Part shown: positions 1 through 11,034 of the stretch, in pieces
How the letters are laid out: every line of letters starts with the position of its first letter
Numbering within the stretch: position 1 is the stretch's first letter
DNA from: Polychytrium aggregatum
Lineage: Eukaryota; Chytridiomycota; Chytridiomycetes; Polychytriales
DNA: 64,000 bases
Assembly: GCF_025602895.1 (NCBI RefSeq)
Contig: NW_026516330.1
Location: forward strand, 60,044 to 124,043
Reading direction: 5' to 3'
Notes under the pieces: generated by a model
The model's database searches: none
What the model saw: the letters and a program-made list of their open reading frames with translations, nothing else
Told to the model about the DNA's origin: nothing
Made by a program: the position numbers and the translations under genes

Positions 1-1271
1 ACGGGCAATCCACCGTCATGACAGCAGCAGCGCGATTCATCAAGAGGCAGCTCTCGCTGGGACAATCTCGCTGGTGCGGGTTGCACACGCGCACGGCCGC
101 CCTGCGTCCTCATGCCCAGATATTGCCGAAGCCGGGGCCCGACCACCCATCCAAGTCCTCGGGTGGGAGGAGAATCTCGCAGCGAGGAATCCGGGCAGCC
201 GAGGACAGACGGGAACGGTTCCCTGGCCGCTTCCCAGGACGATGCGCTGCCTGCTGCAGCGCTGCAATGGACGGGAGTCTGTTGCTGTGATGGGTCTGGC
301 TGCATCGCCGTGTTCCTGTGTGCGACTGGTGCCGGTGCCCCGCCCTCCAGGCGCCTGCGGCGAAACCCCGGTTCGTTCTCCCCCCCATCCGCGGAAAATT
401 ACCGGACCGCGGCTCGCGATATTCGTGCGGAAAATTCTGGCTCCGTCCCGCCCTCAATCGAGACGGCCCTCGGTGTCAGTGCCCCTCGACAAACAGAGAC
501 CACGAATAGCCCACAGCGATCGTGCTCGGCCGTGAAGGCAACCGGATGCTGGCTCGGGGAGCTGGGCGATCCCGAGGGCGTGCCTACTCGTTGGGCTGGG
601 AAGCGGTGGAGAAATGGGCATCACTGGGTACACCGGTGCTGGATACTTGGCTCCTCGGCAGTGGACCACCCAAGACAACATTCCGTGTTATCGTTGGCCT
701 CCTCCCTCCCCGATTCGTCGGGCGAGGACCAAGGTCGCCCCCCACGGGCCCGTTGGTGCGCTGCCCTTCTGCTCGGCGCAAAAGGTGCGCTCCAGGCCGC
801 CTGGCATCCCGTCCGCCTTTCGCCACTCTTGCGTTCTCGCACTCTGGCTGAATCCAACCGTCCGCTCCCTCTTCACAAATCACATCCGATGGCAAGCAGC
901 GCCGGTGGCAGGTATGCACCGGGATAGCCAGAGACGCCCCGCCGTCCTCGCCGTTTCCCAGTTGCCCGCAACCCAAAGTATCCCCCTCTTGCCTTCCCGC
1001 TTTGCTGGTCCCAGGCGAGCGGAAAAAAAAGCACAGGCGGAAAAGCACCCAAAGGCATCGAACGGGACAGAAACCGGATCGACTGGAGCCACCAGGGCGA
1101 GCCCGTCGCCATCCCCCCAAAGGAGTGGCGACGGGCTCGCTCGTGAGCAGTGCGCCCGCAGGATCGGCTCTCTCTCTTGCCTACACAGCTGCCGGAGGGC
1201 GAGGCTGTGGATAAATTGTGTCCACTGACAATCGAGCCCAACTTACCCTCGGGCCACTCCCCTGCCACTCC
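1..1271. other. Upstream region, no gene recognised
   Basis: GC-rich sequence with overlapping open frames on both strands, none of which shows a recognisable domain or a consistent exon structure. It most likely holds the promoter and 5' leader of the velvet gene starting at 1272, and possibly the end of a gene that lies outside the window. Confidence 0.4.
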
Positions 1272-3283
1272 ATGCCGACGTACAGGGACTACTTTCTCGA
1301 GGTCTTGCAGCACCCCAGCCGTGCTCGCAGCTGTGGATGGGGCGATAGCTCGGACTTTAGGCCAATAGATCCGCCAAGCATCCTGCAGCTTTTCGCCAGG
1401 ACGCCCGACGGCCGGATCCTGAAGAGGTACTATGGGAAGCGCTCATCCTTCGTGGCTGCATCCGTACGCTTCATCGACGTTGGTTTGAGCTGGCCAGCGA
1501 CGTGTAAGCGGCGATTGGCACGGCCCCGGACACCAGTGCGGGGGCAGACCAGCCCAAAAGCAGGCAGCTATTGCGAGGAAGGGAGAGAGAGAGGGAAGGA
1601 AGGAAGAAAGGACAGCAAATAAGCACGAGCGAGCGTTTGATCGCCCAACTTCGGCCACACTGCAAGCCCAGCACGCTCATTCCAGGCATCCAGGAGGAGG
1701 GCTCCTTGGTTCCCGGGGCCCCGTGCGGCAAAGCCCGCATTCATCGACAGGCCCGCCTGCATTTCACTGATCACATATCTGCCCGGATACTCAACAACGG
1801 TAATGCAGCCCGAGAGACATCTATGAAGCCATCAATTTTGTCGTGCACGTCAAGTTGTGGTCTAACGAAGGCGATCGCGACCAGAGCTTCACACCCAAGC
1901 CGATATCCCGACGAGGACGAAAACCCAACAAAGCCAAGCTCCAGTCGCTGATGCTGCTGCAGGCGCCACCTGTTGTGTATGATGCGATGCCGAAGCCCCG
2001 GATCGCGGAAAAATCCGAGGAGCTCGAAGACCACGACGATCCTGAGGGGCCCGATGAGCTCGGGGAGCACGGCATGACGGAGGACGTGATAGCGCCGTCG
2101 CAGCGCAGCGGCTCAACAGGAGCATCGTCGACATCCGTGACGACTCCAGCGATAGCCTCGGCAGCATCGGTATCCGCAGCAGCAACGGCAGCAGGATTAG
2201 CATCAGCGTCAACATCGACCCCGCCGGTGGCATCCATGACTAGGGCAGTAGCAGCCGCAGCCCCAGCCGCTGTGTCGTCACCTCTCGGGGTGGCATCGAT
2301 ATCGCCTACCACGACAATACCGCCTATGGCAGGCCCACCTCCGCTCCATATGGCGCTGTTCGGAAACCTGGTATCGCAGTCGTACTTTTTGACCGGAATG
2401 AACGAGGAACGAGGGGTGTTTTTCATTTTCGATCAAATCTGCCTCCGCGTCGAGGGCCGGTACCGGCTCAAGTTCTTTCTCAACGATGTCTTCCACAGGT
2501 GAGGGCCTGAGCGTTATTTGCACGTCGGACATCGGCTCCGTCTGGGAGGATCCAAAGGGGAGCCTTCAGTCGCCGGCTGCAGCAGCTTGGGGGAGGGATA
2601 GCAGGCCATACCGCATGCGAAAGTTTGCAGCCTGTGGCATCACAGAGTCTGGAGGGGCAAAGGGAGCCTACGAAGCGGGATTGCGCCTGACCAAGGGGGG
2701 AAGAGCGAGCAGCGTCTTGACCCGAAGGAGATGGGCCAGAGTCAACGTCGATGGCAGCGAGCTGCAGAGAATGGCCGGACGGGAGGGCCTCGGACAGGCC
2801 CTTGGCTGGTAGTTTTGTACCTTCGACCTGCATATATAGCGGTTGCGAGTGGCTGTTCTTTGGTGTATTTGTGGGGCTGGAGACTGTGGACGACCCAACG
2901 CAGCGCTGTGATTGTTGGGCTTGGAGCGAGCAGGACCGAGAGCCGAAATCGCCGCGACCTGGTTGTCAACGGCGAGCCGGACAGCAATGGCCCATCCCCG
3001 ACAGAGAACCACACGTGCACATGCAGGCTAACTGACCTCTCTGCTTCCGTTCTAATGCCCCGGAACTGCCCCACGGGTACCGGTGCAATGCAATCTGTAT
3101 CTGCGACGCTCTTCGGGATCCGCCAGCCAAGAAATCCGGTGCGGGGCACCCGCACTTGCCTCGGTTCTCAGCGACCCGTTCACCTCCTACAGCTGGAAGC
3201 GATTCCCAGGAATGCAGCGTGAGTACCACAACGACCTCTTCAGCAATCTTTTGTGTCAGCGGGCATGCCTCACGCTGTCCTGA
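1272..3283 (+). CDS. Velvet-domain transcription regulator
   Basis: The protein carries a velvet domain, the fungal DNA-binding fold of the VeA/VosA/VelB family that controls development and secondary metabolism in the nucleus. Coding exons are 1272-1426, 1809-2498 and 3127-3283. The first exon gives the N-terminal velvet motif (RARSCGWGD, RPIDPP); the second gives FVVHVKLWS and, after a low-complexity Ala/Ser/Thr insert of about 110 residues, LFGNLVSQSYFL and GRYRLKF; the third gives LSDPFTSYSWKRFPGM. The domain is therefore complete but split by an unusually long insert. Splice phases agree across both introns, and the total is 333 residues. The C-terminus is uncertain: I read through to the stop at 3281-3283, but a GTGAGT donor at 3219 could lead to further exons. 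The start is the first ATG in frame. Neighbours give no functional clue. Confidence 0.78.
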
Positions 3284-6267
3284 TCGGGGCAGGTGCAACT
3301 GTGTATCGGATGGCTCCTGCTTGACGGGCGTCGTCGGTGGTGCACCAACGGTTCCTGCGTCATTCTGGGCTACAAGTTCGCCGGATCGGGTGAGGGCGGT
3401 GCGCTGCTGGGTGGCCACTTGGCGAGGCATGAAGTGCTTCTGCAGGCATCCCCCCCCCAAGAGCATTCTGCGGTCGATGCTGGTGGTTGTGACAGCAAAT
3501 CCGAATCGGTGGCCGTGGCGGCTTTGTCCGGCCTTAAGGCACCAGAACCGAGGCTCTGGCTACTCGGGCGCGTGGCTCAACCGCGACCGCAGTATGCGGA
3601 CCTCCCGGCTCCCAGCGGACATGCGACCTAATGCAAAACCGTTCTTCCGCTCGTGCACCCTCACCATGGTTTGCGCTCTCCACGACTGGCTCCTGTGCTG
3701 CGCCGCATTCTCCCACTGGCCGCAACCGCCGATGCCGTCTTCACCAACGAACTCGCTGCCCTTGGCCATCGGAAAAATGCGGCTCCCACGCTCGCCTGCT
3801 GACGAATCGTCGCCCCGTGCACCTCGGCGCAATATCCGTCTCGGTGGCGCTCCCGTACCAAACCGACGGAATAACCTGCCTTCTCCGTGCATCAATGTCC
3901 GCCCGGCTGGCACTCGCACTCTCACTCGCACCCACACCTCCACCCGCCCTCACGCACCTACACCGACACCCACGCCATGCCGATGCCGGCGGATACTGGG
4001 CCCGTGCTGCCTCTGTTCGAACTTGCTTCTAAACAAACCTCGGATGACCCTGAAATCGATATCGCTCGGCTGGATGCTCGGTCCTGATCGGTCGGAACCT
4101 TTGGCCGGCGATACGAACTGGCTACTCCGGGCCTCGACACTTGTCGCCACCGCCTGTGCTTTTCTGCTTTCTGCCGACACTGTGCTGAAACGGATGCACT
4201 CGCTCTGCAATGGCTCCCATCCGGCAACCTTTGATCTAGTCGCAACGCCGCTAACCGTCCGTCTGGCCAAGCAAGGCACGGGGTTGCTGGCTCGACAAGT
4301 TCCTCGTCCGCCTCCTCGCGGTCGAAAGCTTCCGATCCTGGACAGCAAGCCCACAGACGAGCCCAATCCCTAGCAACTCTACCCTCGGCTGTTCTTCGTT
4401 TCCGATTCTATCCCACTCACACCACCCATCCCACTCATCCACTCATCCCACCCATGCCATCCATTTCACTTTAACCACCACCATCGTGCTGGCCACAGCA
4501 TCGCGACAAGCACACTGCAGGCCACAACACCACGATGCCCAGCGATTCCCGGCACTCAGGATCCGACCTCCAACCCCCCCCCAGTATACAGCATTCTCCT
4601 CGCCGCCTTTGGCACGCTCTCGTCAACCTGGCAACAATCGGGAGTATCTTCTCCCAACGGTTGACTGAAGTTCTGGCCCCGCCTATATCTCGCCTTTGAT
4701 CCCCCTCTTCCTCCTCCCCCTCACTCTTCTCCTTTCCCTCTCTGACACTGCTCTGCACATTGGGAGTAAATGATCCCCATTACCACCACTCTTTAGAGAT
4801 CGAGAGCAAGTTGCAGACAGGCGATCATCTCGCTGGAGTCGGTTGAAGGGTACAGGCAATAAATTGTTGCTTACCTACGAGACTCCAGTCGCCCCTCACG
4901 GCCGATCGGCTTTGATCTCACTGATTTGGCAAAGCCAGCGAAGGAACCTTGACGTTATATGGTGAGCTTGTCGCTCATCAGCCCAGGACGGCATCGCTCT
5001 GGGATGGGGTCGTTCTGGCATGGAGTTGCTCTGGGATGGAGTCGTTCTGCGATGGATTCGCTCCGGTGTTGATCGCCACCATTAACTCTATCAACTGACT
5101 CGACCTTGAGCACAGATGGCAACAGATCGAGCCAAAGGGTCTTTCCAATCTGTTGAGTAGCGCGCCTATATCCACATGACTCTGTTCCAGCTTCCGGGTC
5201 GACGACATCACCATCACCATCACCATCACCATCACCATCACCATCACCATCACCATCACCATCACCATCACCATCACCATCACCATCACCATCACCATCA
5301 CCATCACGCCCTGCCTGCGCGAGACACATACACACCCTCGCTTGCTCCATCATTCGGCGGACACTCCGCCTCATTGCAGATCGCTCTCATCGCCTCGGGG
5401 CTCTGCTATCGACCGCTTGCTTGGTGCCAGGGTGATTGCGCCACACAGGATCCAGGCGACTCGAATGACATCTCGGGAGGGCGGCCCGACGGAGCGGTTC
5501 TGCACAATTTTTCGGGATTGGGTGCTGTTTGACAGCTCCCCCTTCCTCAGACCAGCCATAAGCCTGTATCACGGCGTGCTGCGTTTCCCTGCTTGCTGCT
5601 TCCAGTTTCTTGTCCAAGCAACTTGGTTTCGATCTGCCACGAGGGCAGCCGCCAGCACGGGCATGCGACATAACCTTCGCGGCTGCCGACATGACCGCAC
5701 CCAGCCAGCCAGCCAGCCAACCTTGCGGCTTGCGGCAGCCATCCCCGTTCCAGCGAGCCAGGAGAGTGCAGCAACGAGGGTGCGGGTGGGTGCAAGCGTG
5801 CTCTTTGCCGGGATGCTCGCACCACCAGCGGCTCGCGACGGGCGGCCGCCTGGCCCCGGGCTGGCTGCTGCTTTGACGACAGGGCGCGGCGATTGGTCTG
5901 TCGACAGAACCCGTGGGAGCCCGCGGGTGGTCAGCGGTCGCCCGGTCCGGCTGGATGCGGTGAATGGAGGCGGCGCTCTGGGGTGGCACAGGTCGTACCG
6001 GTGCGACTGGTGCTGGGCCGTGTGGCTTCGCACGTTGGTTGCACAGGCTCGTCGCACTGCGTCTCGCTCGCGTCCCGCTGCGCTCTCGGCCCCGCACTGC
6101 CTGTGCTCTCTGTCGCTGTTGTCCTCTCGCCCCGGCGGTCTCGCCAGATCTCCCGTTTTGCCCCTGGACATTCGCGGCCTCTGGCTTCCTTGGGCTTTCT
6201 CCACTGCCGGCTCGCCATCTTGCATCTCCCATCCCATCTCGTCCCTTCATCTCGACCATCCAGCACC
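3284..6267. other. Gene-poor interval with microsatellite
   Basis: No gene could be supported here. A long open frame on the + strand from about 3156 to 4373 is Pro/Arg/Thr-rich, lacks any domain, and may simply reflect GC-rich non-coding sequence, although part of it could be a further velvet-gene exon. The interval contains the CACCAT repeat at 5206-5307. Its right end is the promoter and leader of the acyl-CoA synthetase. Confidence 0.4.
5206..5307. repeat. (CACCAT)n microsatellite
   Basis: About 17 uninterrupted copies of a 6-bp unit. Translated, it gives poly-His on one strand and alternating Asp-Gly or Met-Val on the other, which is a composition artefact and not evidence of a protein. 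Confidence 0.97.
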
Positions 6268-9200
6268 ATGCAGTGGCCATACTCTATCGAGGTCCCCGAC
6301 GCCCCGGAGATTCCCGGCGAGGGCAAGGTATGCCGCTGCCTTCTGTCGCCTCGCCTGCATCGGCCGCTGCGCTGGAGCGGGTGGGGGGCCAGCCCTTTCC
6401 CGCTGGGACGCTTCACATGTCTTCCTGCCTCCTGCCGGCTCATGCTCGACGGCCTTGTCTTGTCTCTAATTGAATCATTCTCTTGTACCGACGCTGCGTG
6501 CGGTCGGTCCTCCCTTCCGTCGCCTCGCCGCGGCTGCCAGCCCCGTCTCAGTCCCTTTGGTGAGGGTGTCCTCATCTCCGAGCTTCCCAACACAAAGTCA
6601 ATCTACGAGAACTTCCTGAACGGCCGCAAGATCGGCGGTATGCCCTCGACACTGTCGCTGAACCGATTTGACTGTCCCTCATGCTGTTGGGCTGGGTTGA
6701 AGTCTCTAGGCCGGAAGCTGCAGCTCCATGGTCGACTAGATCTATGCGGCTGTCTCTCGTCCTGTTGGCTGCCGAGCCTTGCTTTCGAGCTGGGCGCGAA
6801 AGGAGACCGTTCTATCAACAACGCTAACCTGCCGCTTCATCCATCTCATCTGCCACATCTGCCCAGGCGACAAGCCTTTCCTCGGCCGGCGTATCGTCGT
6901 TGACGGCGTCGCTGGTCCCTATGTCTGGGAGACTTATGACGAGGTCTATGAACGCATCAACAACATGGGGTAAGTCCGTGGGCGGTCTCACACTCTGTAC
7001 CGGGGCGGTACTCTCATGGGAAACAGCTGCCCCGGCTTGGATAGCGCTGATACACGGGTTCGCTCGGGTGAATGCACGGCCAAGTCGCTTTGTACGAGTA
7101 TTCTCGTCGACTCTGGAGCATCCTGTGCTGACCAATCGTTCGATTTTGCCATGCATTCCGCCAGAGCTGGTTTCAGACAGATCACTGACGAGAAGAAGGC
7201 CAACATTGGTATCTTCTCGATCAACCGACCTGAATGGGTACGCTCTCTTCTGTCGTCTCTCTTCCTACTGTTTGCCATCTTGAGCGACAGCCTTCTGACC
7301 TGGCTCGCGGCCGTATACTGAGTGTGGCGGGCTGCACTTTCTCGCGCCCAGAGTGGTCTAACGGAGACCATTCCCTGATGAAGCTCGATGCCACCGGCTA
7401 TCTCGCACGCATGCGCCGATTCTAACGCTCCACTGTGTCTTATGGCCTGTGTCTAGATCATCACAGAGTACGCCTGTTTTGTTCGCAACTTTGTGACCGT
7501 TCCTCTCTACGATACTCTCGGAACCGATGCCATCAAGTTCATCTGCAACCAGTCCAAGCTCTCCATCGTTGCCGCCACCAAGGATAAGGCTCTGAGTCTG
7601 CTCAAGATCAAGGCCCACCTGCATCATCTCAAGTGGATCATTCTTCTGGACGAGTCCGACGAAGCGGTCGAGAAACTCGCGCACGAACACGGAGTCAAGA
7701 CAATCACCATTGTCGAGCTCGAGCGCCTCGGATCCGAGAACAAGGTCGAGCCTGAGCTCCCTGGTCTCGATGACATTGCCGTTATCTCTTATACCAGTGG
7801 AACAACCGGTACCCCCAAGGGCGCCGTGGTTACTCACCGAGGAATGCTTGCCTTCACGGCCTCCCGAGACGTCCTGCTCAAGACCGGCCACATGTACAAC
7901 TTCACTTCCGACGACGTTTACATCTCATACCTGCCCCTGGCCCACGTCTACGAGCGCGTCGTGCAGTCTAATCTCATTGGCCTCGGCGCCCGCATCGGCT
8001 TCTTCCAAGGCGATACTCTCAAGCTCCTTGACGACGTGGCCGAGCTGAAGCCGACGATCTTTGCCAGTGTTCCTCGCCTGTACAACCGCATCTACGCCAA
8101 GGTTATGGAAAGCGTCAAGGAAAGGGGTGGCATTGCCGAGACTCTCTTCAACTTTGCCTATGCTGCCAAGAAGCACCACCTGGCCAGCGGCTACAGCACG
8201 CATTTCCTGTGGGATCGCCTGGTCTTTGGCAGCGTCCGTGCTCGACTTGGCGGTCGTGTCAAGGTCATGCTCACCGGCGCCGCTCCTATTGGAGCTGATG
8301 TTGTCGATTTCCTGCGCATCTGCTTCTCGTGCGATCTGTACCAGGGCTACGGATCAACCGAAACCGCTGCCGCCATTTCCTGTGTAAGTTGACCAGGACA
8401 GAGCCTGTCGCTGTCCCGACGCGATCCCTCGTCTTGCACCACCGAGTCTTGTGAGCGTGGCATCGGCATGACATCAGCATGGCGTCGGCTTGTCTGTCTC
8501 GGTCCAAATTACCGCTTTCTCATGAGTTCTGCACCTATGGCTCTCTCTAGACCGATCCTCTCGATCTCACCAGCGGACACCTGGGCTCGCCTCATGTCTG
8601 TGTCGAGATCAAGCTTGTCGATATCCCCGAGATGGACTACTTCTCGACCGACAGCCCGAACCCTCGTGGCGAAATCTGTGTCCGAGGCGCCTCGGTCATG
8701 ACTCACTACTACGAGGAGCCCGAAAAGACTGGTATGCAGACATGCAGTGCGTCATTGTCGGTGTGGGCTCACGCGGAATGTCTGTGCCTCTGTGCCTCTG
8801 TGCCTCTGTGCCTCTGTGCCTCTGTGCCTCTGTGCCTCTGGTCAAGGTGCGCCTCAGCGCGATAATACCATGCTTGGAGAAACCATCGCCTGATTATTGA
8901 CCCACATGGCTTCGATCGATCCCATATTTAGCCGAGGCCATTGACAAAGACGGCTGGTTCCACACCGGCGATGTTGGTGCCTGGGACGAGCAGGGCCGTC
9001 TGCTGATCATCGACCGTCTCAAGAAGTGAGTACCATTTTTCTGTCAGCAAACTGAACGCTGTTGTATGTGCTCTATCACATCACCATCCCGGCTCTGGCG
9101 ATGCGCTGACCATCAAACTCCCATTGGATTGGTTTATCTTCGTGACCAGCATCTTCAAGCTCGCTCAGGGCGAATACATTGCCCCCGAAAAGTAAGTTAG

Positions 9201-10296
9201 CTCTGCGACCGCTATCGATCAAGATACCGTTCTGTCTCATGTGCCTGATGCGTTTCCCGTCTATTTCCACTTATTCCCGGTCCCTGCTTTGCGTGCGCTC
9301 AGGATTGAAATCGAGGTGAGTCGAGGGGCTGGCTCACGGGCTTGGTGGCGTGCAGTGCGGTTGGCTACGTAACGATTGCTGTTGTGGCAACTCTGGCTGT
9401 GTTGTGCTTCACCCACTGTCCCGTCTCGTATGATCTCTGTGGGTCATTGGTATTGCTTGTGGTGTTACTGTCGATTGCTCATTTTTCGATTCGATCGGCC
9501 TTGTTCTCCTCCCCTGGTGATTCAGTACTCCAAGCACGCTATCATTGCCCAAGCCTTTGTCCACGGCGATTCGCTCCGCTCCAGCCTCGTCGGCATTATT
9601 GGTATGGTCGTGTCCTCCCCGATCGAGCACGTTGTTATAAACAGACGGCTTGGGTCGCGCAGTCGATATGTCTCTCGACTTTCGGCCGACAGGGCGACTA
9701 AAGAGCAAGTGGACGACTTGTCGCTTGACTCGCCTGCTGCGCTTGTCTGATGCGTTTGCCATCCACAGTTCCGGACGAAGAGCAGTTCATGAAGTGGGCT
9801 GCTGAGCACGGATTCGAAGACAAGGCTTTTGCCGAGCTCTGTGCCGACGATGCTGTGCGCAAGGCTGTTGTCAAGACCCTCTCGGACTTTGGTCGTGCCA
9901 ACGGCCTGAAGGGCTTCGAATGCATCCGCAACGTGTACCTCGAGACCAGCCCCTTCTCGGCCGAAAAGGACCTGCTCACTCCGACTTTCAAGCTCAAGGT
10001 AAGTTCTATCTGCTGCCGCCGAATCAAGCTCTAGACCGGTGCATTATTGGTCTCGTTGGCGTGGTGCGGCGACAAGTAAGAGTCCAATAAGCTCGCTGGT
10101 GTCATGTGCGACTCACCACCGTACATCTCACTCCCACAGCGACACCAAGCCAAGATCTATTACGAGAAGCAGGTATGTATTTCGATGCGAGGTCCCATCG
10201 TTTCTAGCGCCTGGGTCGACTGACGCTGACGGCATGCTTTCCGCCCAACCCTCGCAGATCCACGAGATGTACGAGTCCATGCGCGAGTCTGCCTAG
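6268..10296 (+). CDS. Long-chain acyl-CoA synthetase
   Basis: The enzyme activates long-chain fatty acids with ATP and CoA, feeding lipid synthesis and beta-oxidation; family members sit on the ER, peroxisomes or lipid droplets. Thirteen exons: 6268-6327, 6541-6637, 6867-6969, 7165-7237, 7457-8383, 8551-8731, 8932-9025, 9150-9191, 9303-9315, 9526-9601, 9769-9998, 10140-10172, 10258-10296. They sum to 655 residues, typical for the family. The AMP-binding motif [11 protein letters not shown], the GYGSTE motif and the fatty-acyl-CoA-synthetase signature DGWFHTGD...IDRLK are all intact, followed by [15 protein letters not shown]. Exon 9 is a 13-nt micro-exon. The protein ends without a peroxisomal SKL-type signal (last residues ESA). 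No signal peptide is evident. The intron before exon 7 holds an 8-bp tandem repeat. Confidence 0.95.
8781..8840. repeat. (TGTGCCTC)n tandem repeat in an intron
   Basis: About seven copies of an 8-bp unit inside the intron between exons 6 and 7 of the acyl-CoA synthetase gene. It does not touch the splice sites. Confidence 0.93.
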
Positions 10297-11034
10297 TGGC
10301 CGGCTTCCCAGCACTGTCCGCAGCACCTGCAAAATGTACCTGGGCATCCTGTTTATTTTGTGTTTTTGAGGATCTTGTACGCTTTTTCCTGTATCATACA
10401 GCGCCCACAAGTGATATGGGACATCTCGTTTTCGTTTTCAATTGTTTCTCTTCTGGGTGGGAATACAAACATCCATCGTCCCAACGAACACCCGCCCAGT
10501 GGCGGCAGGACATGAGTATGCGTTCGCCCGTATAATTGGTGTCGATAATACCACGTTTTGCACGGATCTGTCCGGCTGTTGGGTGAATGCACCATGACAG
10601 GCGTTTGTGCCAGCGGATCCTCCCTCGCAGCGACCTTCTCGAACACATCCCTGGCTTCTGCAACGCCCCACCCGCCGTGCTTCTGGGCGGTGTATGGACT
10701 CGATCGTGCGCAGCGCCTCGCCCCCGACACTGCCACCGTCGTCTGTTGACAAAGCACCGCCCAGTTCCGTCCTGGCCCTTCATCCATCCATCTTTCGTCC
10801 AGTCTGCCCAGCACCGTCGCTGGCGCTTGCAGGGTCGTCCCGACTGCGTTTCCTGCACTGCCTGTCCTGCTCTGACCAACGCCACTCATCCATCGCTCCC
10901 CGCTGCGTCGCAGTGCATCGACACCAGCGCACGCTTCTCCATCCGTTGCCGCCGCCGCTGCTGCGACAACCAGCCTCGTCCTGCGGCTTTTCGACCATAT
11001 CTCCCGTCCTACGAGGGCGTCTTGATCTCTGGCT
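10297..11034. other. Intergenic region
   Basis: Lies between two genes on the same strand. No gene recognised. It should contain the acyl-CoA synthetase 3' end and the promoter and leader of the SH3-domain gene. Confidence 0.5.

Noticed and set aside
1218-1271. Longer velvet N-terminus starting at 1218
   Set aside because: That codon is GTG; the first ATG in frame is at 1272, just before the conserved domain.
3156-4373. 405-residue open frame downstream of the velvet domain
   Set aside because: Arg/Pro/Thr-rich, no domain, no sensible start; long open frames arise readily in GC-rich DNA. A small part could still be a velvet exon.
5176-5532. Poly-histidine protein, and Asp-Gly repeat protein on the other strand
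   Set aside because: Both are translations of the CACCAT microsatellite; no domain or conserved flank.
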